Assembly: GCA_003152555.1 (NCBI GenBank)
Contig: PMAL01000194.1
Location: forward strand, 42,718-49,775
Source: Acidimicrobiaceae bacterium
GTDB lineage: Bacteria > Actinomycetota > Acidimicrobiia > Acidimicrobiales > RAAP-2
Direction: 5' to 3'
DNA length: 7,058 nucleotides
Made by a program: the position numbers and the translations under genes. The notes under the pieces are model-generated. The model made no database searches and had not been told where the DNA came from. It saw nothing but the letters and a program-made list of their open reading frames with translations. Of the stretch, positions 4,745-7,058 are shown piece by piece. The stretch's first letter is position 1. Each line of letters starts with the position of its first letter.

Positions 4745-7058
4745 ACAACTCGTTTGCGGCGACGAGCACGCGGTCGATGCCACTGACATCACGCCCGCCG
4801 GCCAACGCGAGGCGCGACGAACCGCCGCCGCCGCCGCCGACGAGACCGGCTAGATCCTTGACCATTTGTTGGGCGTCCAACGAGTCATCCGTCGCGACCA
4901 CGATGGCGACTTTATCGTCCACCGCACCCACCAGCACGACCACCCGTCGTCCTCGACGTTGCAGGTCTTGGGCCAGCGTACGCAACTGCTCTCCGGGATA
5001 ACCATCAACTCGCGCCACCAGTGCGTCTCCGTTGCTCTGGGCGTGCAGCTGTTCGGCAAAGGTCGAGAGTTGCGCCTGTCGCATGGAGGCAATCTCCTTT
5101 TCGATGTCGCGCTGGCGTTCGACGAGTCGCTCCAGGGACGGCACCACGTCATCCAGTGATGTCTTGAGCAAAGAGGCGACCGATCCGAGGGCGCCCTCTA
5201 TCTCGTGGCTGCGGCGATAGGCAGCGAGCGCACTGACCGCTTCGATGCGCCGAGTGTTAGATCCAATTGACGCTTCACTCACCAACTGAATTTGACCGAT
5301 GTCACCCAGACGATCGACGTGCGTACCACCGCAGAACTCCAGGCTGTGCGGTCCCGCGCGCACGACGCGGACCCGGTCGCCGTACTTGTCGCCAAAGAAC
5401 ATCACGGCGCCCATGGTCTGCGCCTCCTGCTTGGTGGCCTGGATGGTTTCGACTGCTTCGTTCGCCACGACGTCGGTATTGACCAACATGAGAATCTCGT
5501 CTTCCTCTTCACTCGTGAGTCCCGCGCCGTGCGAGAAGTCGAAGCGCAGTCGGTCGGGACCCACGAAGGAGCCCTGTTGGCGCACGTGATCGCCAAGCAC
5601 AGCGCGCAGTCCCGAGTGCAGCAGATGGGTCGCGGTGTGGTTTCGCCGGGTCGCTTCACGGCGCACGGGATCGATGGTCGCGACACCCACCTGACCGGGC
5701 ACGATGTCACCCGTCAGTCGACCGCGATGGGCAACGAGTCCGCCGGCCACGTTCTGGGTGTCGTGTACCTCGATACGACCGGTCTCGGTCACGACAGTGC
5801 CGGTATCGCCCACTTGCCCGCCCGACTCGGCGTAGAACGGCGTGGTATCCAGAAACAGTTCACTGGTTCCGTCTTCGCCCTTGAGCACCGCCAACACCGT
5901 CGTTTCAATGCTGTAGCGCGTGATGTCGCGACCCACGAACTCCGTCGCGCCGTGACGTTCGACGAGATCGCGGTAGTGCGCGTCGTCCGCCAGATTGAGC
6001 GTCTTGGCTGACGAACGGGCCCGATCGCGCTGTTCCTTCATCGCGGCGTCGAAGGCGCTTCGCTCGACGCTCAGCCCAGACTCACCCACAATCTCTTCCG
6101 TGAGTTCAATCGGAAACCCGTGGGTGTCGTGCAATCTGAACGCCACGTCGCCGGGAAACACGGTACTGCCCGACGCGACGACTTCTTGTTGCGCGCCTTC
6201 AAGCAACGACAGTCCCGTGCGCAACGTGCGGGCAAACCCGGCCTCCTCGCGTTCGAGTACCGAGATGATCAGGTCGCGGTCCTTCACCAGTACCGGATAG
6301 GCCACGCCCATCTTTTCGATGGTGGCGTCGACCAGGGGCGCCGCCAGGGGCGCTTCGGACCCCGCGCGACGGGCGGCCAAAATTGCGCGGCGGATAATAC
6401 GACGCAGCACATAGCCGCGACCTTCGTTGGCGGGCAGCACGCCGTCGGACACCAACATCGTCATGGCCCGACCGTGTTCGGCGATGCGCCGGATCGCGAC
6501 GTCCGTGTCGTCATCGCGACCGAGCGGTGCGTTGACAACCCGCGACGCAGTTTCTAAGAGCGGGGCGAAGAGATCGGTGTAGAAGACCGACTCCACGCCG
6601 TTAAGTATCGAGAGCGTACGTTCGAACCCGGCGCCCGTGTCGATGTTCTTCTTGGGCAGCTCGGTCAACGAGCCGTCCGGCGACTTGTCGAACTGGGTAA
6701 AAACGAGGTTCCAGAACTCCATGTAGCGGTCCTCACCACCAAACGCCGGACCGCCCTCGTCACCGAATTCGGGTCCCTTGTCGAAGAAGATCTCCGAACT
6801 GGGTCCGCACGGACCGGTGTCGCCCATCTCCCAGAAGTTGTCCGCGTCGAGACGCTGGATACGCTCCGGCCGCACGCCAATCATGTCGCGCCACAGCTCT
6901 TCGGCCTGGTCGTCACTGACGTGCACCGTCACCCAGAGCCGTTCGGGATCGAGCCCGAATCGCTCGGTGATCAGGTCCCACGCGTACTTGATGGCGCCTT
7001 CCTTGAAGTAGTCGCCGAAGGAGAAATTGCCCATCATTTCGAAGAAGGTCAGGTGACG
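4743..7058 (-). CDS. alaS: Alanine-tRNA ligase, missing the N-terminal end (cut by window edge)
   Basis: This class II synthetase charges tRNA-Ala with alanine and proofreads mischarged serine and glycine. 771 residues are visible, and alignment by eye to E. coli AlaRS (876 residues) suggests about 86 N-terminal residues lie beyond the edge. The visible part begins RHLTFFEMMGNFSFGDYF, in the catalytic core. WEMGDTGPCGPSSEIFFD follows, then DTGAGFER as class II motif 3. TPFYAESGGQVGDTG (406-420 visible numbering) opens the editing part. HTATH (474-478) and CGGTH (576-580) are the zinc-binding editing motifs, and QQGSFVGPDRLRFDFSH lies between them. A coiled-coil-like linker (about 620-670) leads to the C-Ala domain with a run of six glycines (741-746). 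All conserved residues seen are intact. It is the first visible gene of the operon, and its promoter is not in the window. Confidence 0.97.
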   Translation of the reverse strand, partial: RHLTFFEMMGNFSFGDYFKEGAIKYAWDLITERFGLDPERLWVTVHVSDDQAEELWRDMIGVRPERIQRLDADNFWEMGDTGPCGPSSEIFFDKGPEFGDEGGPAFGGEDRYMEFWNLVFTQFDKSPDGSLTELPKKNIDTGAGFERTLSILNGVESVFYTDLFAPLLETASRVVNAPLGRDDDTDVAIRRIAEHGRAMTMLVSDGVLPANEGRGYVLRRIIRRAILAARRAGSEAPLAAPLVDATIEKMGVAYPVLVKDRDLIISVLEREEAGFARTLRTGLSLLEGAQQEVVASGSTVFPGDVAFRLHDTHGFPIELTEEIVGESGLSVERSAFDAAMKEQRDRARSSAKTLNLADDAHYRDLVERHGATEFVGRDITRYSIETTVLAVLKGEDGTSELFLDTTPFYAESGGQVGDTGTVVTETGRIEVHDTQNVAGGLVAHRGRLTGDIVPGQVGVATIDPVRREATRRNHTATHLLHSGLRAVLGDHVRQQGSFVGPDRLRFDFSHGAGLTSEEEDEILMLVNTDVVANEAVETIQATKQEAQTMGAVMFFGDKYGDRVRVVRAGPHSLEFCGGTHVDRLGDIGQIQLVSEASIGSNTRRIEAVSALAAYRRSHEIEGALGSVASLLKTSLDDVVPSLERLVERQRDIEKEIASMRQAQLSTFAEQLHAQSNGDALVARVDGYPGEQLRTLAQDLQRRGRRVVVLVGAVDDKVAIVVATDDSLDAQQMVKDLAGLVGGGGGGSSRLALAGGRDVSGIDRVLVAANEL
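4822..4839. repeat. (CCG)6 trinucleotide run inside alaS
   Basis: Six uninterrupted CCG units on the plus strand encode, on the minus strand, the polyglycine stretch of the AlaRS C-Ala domain. The protein-level glycine run is conserved in AlaRS (E. coli has one too), so selection on the protein explains it. The uniform codon choice still makes it a possible slippage site. Confidence 0.8.

Noticed and set aside
4736..4792. A 19-codon N-terminal extension of ruvX starting at GTG 4792
   Set aside because: The extension lies inside alaS and is not part of the RuvX domain. The shorter start gives the normal family length and N-terminus and has its own ribosome binding site.
5292..6011. A 239-codon plus-strand open frame opposite alaS
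   Set aside because: It is antisense to conserved AlaRS motifs, its composition is shadow-like and no domain is recognisable. The alaS frame explains the codon pattern.

Overview
This window looks like a chromosomal housekeeping segment from an actinobacterium. The gene run alaS, ruvX, mltG, aroE on one strand is a familiar actinobacterial order, and the AroE motif SVTMPLK and the MltG C-terminal style also fit that phylum. The sequence is moderately GC-rich by eye. A BFN/DUF151-type nuclease gene and a HIT gene follow rodA, which makes me lean towards Acidimicrobiia. That class-level guess is inference only.

All genes read on the minus strand, so transcription runs from the right end of the window to the left. 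The order is alaS (5' end cut off at the right edge), ruvX, mltG, aroE, rodA, a bifunctional-nuclease-family (DUF151) gene and a HIT-family gene. Every junction in this seven-gene run is an overlap (4 or 20 nt) or a gap of 7 to 11 nt, so it is almost certainly one operon with translational coupling. Three junctions place a Shine-Dalgarno sequence on or just before the upstream stop codon, and two genes (ruvX, rodA) start with GTG. A gap of 282 nt follows the HIT gene. It is AT-richer in its middle and holds several small inverted repeats. The first 61 codons of a further minus-strand gene, encoding a protein with a clear signal peptide, then run off the left edge.

Functionally the operon mixes translation (AlaRS), RNA processing or DNA repair (RuvX/YqgF), aromatic biosynthesis (AroE) and cell-wall growth (MltG, RodA). 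The most coherent pair is RodA, which polymerises glycan strands, and MltG, which cleaves nascent strands at the membrane. They are separated only by aroE, so the same transcript would supply both a synthase and a terminator of glycan chains.

I found no mobile element, CRISPR array, rRNA or tRNA gene, defence system or clear gene transfer. The window is mostly ordinary. The points worth a second look are the RodA/MltG operon linkage, a hydrophobic residue where SEDS proteins usually carry lysine in RodA, and the untranslated region and unclear start of the secreted-protein gene at the left edge.
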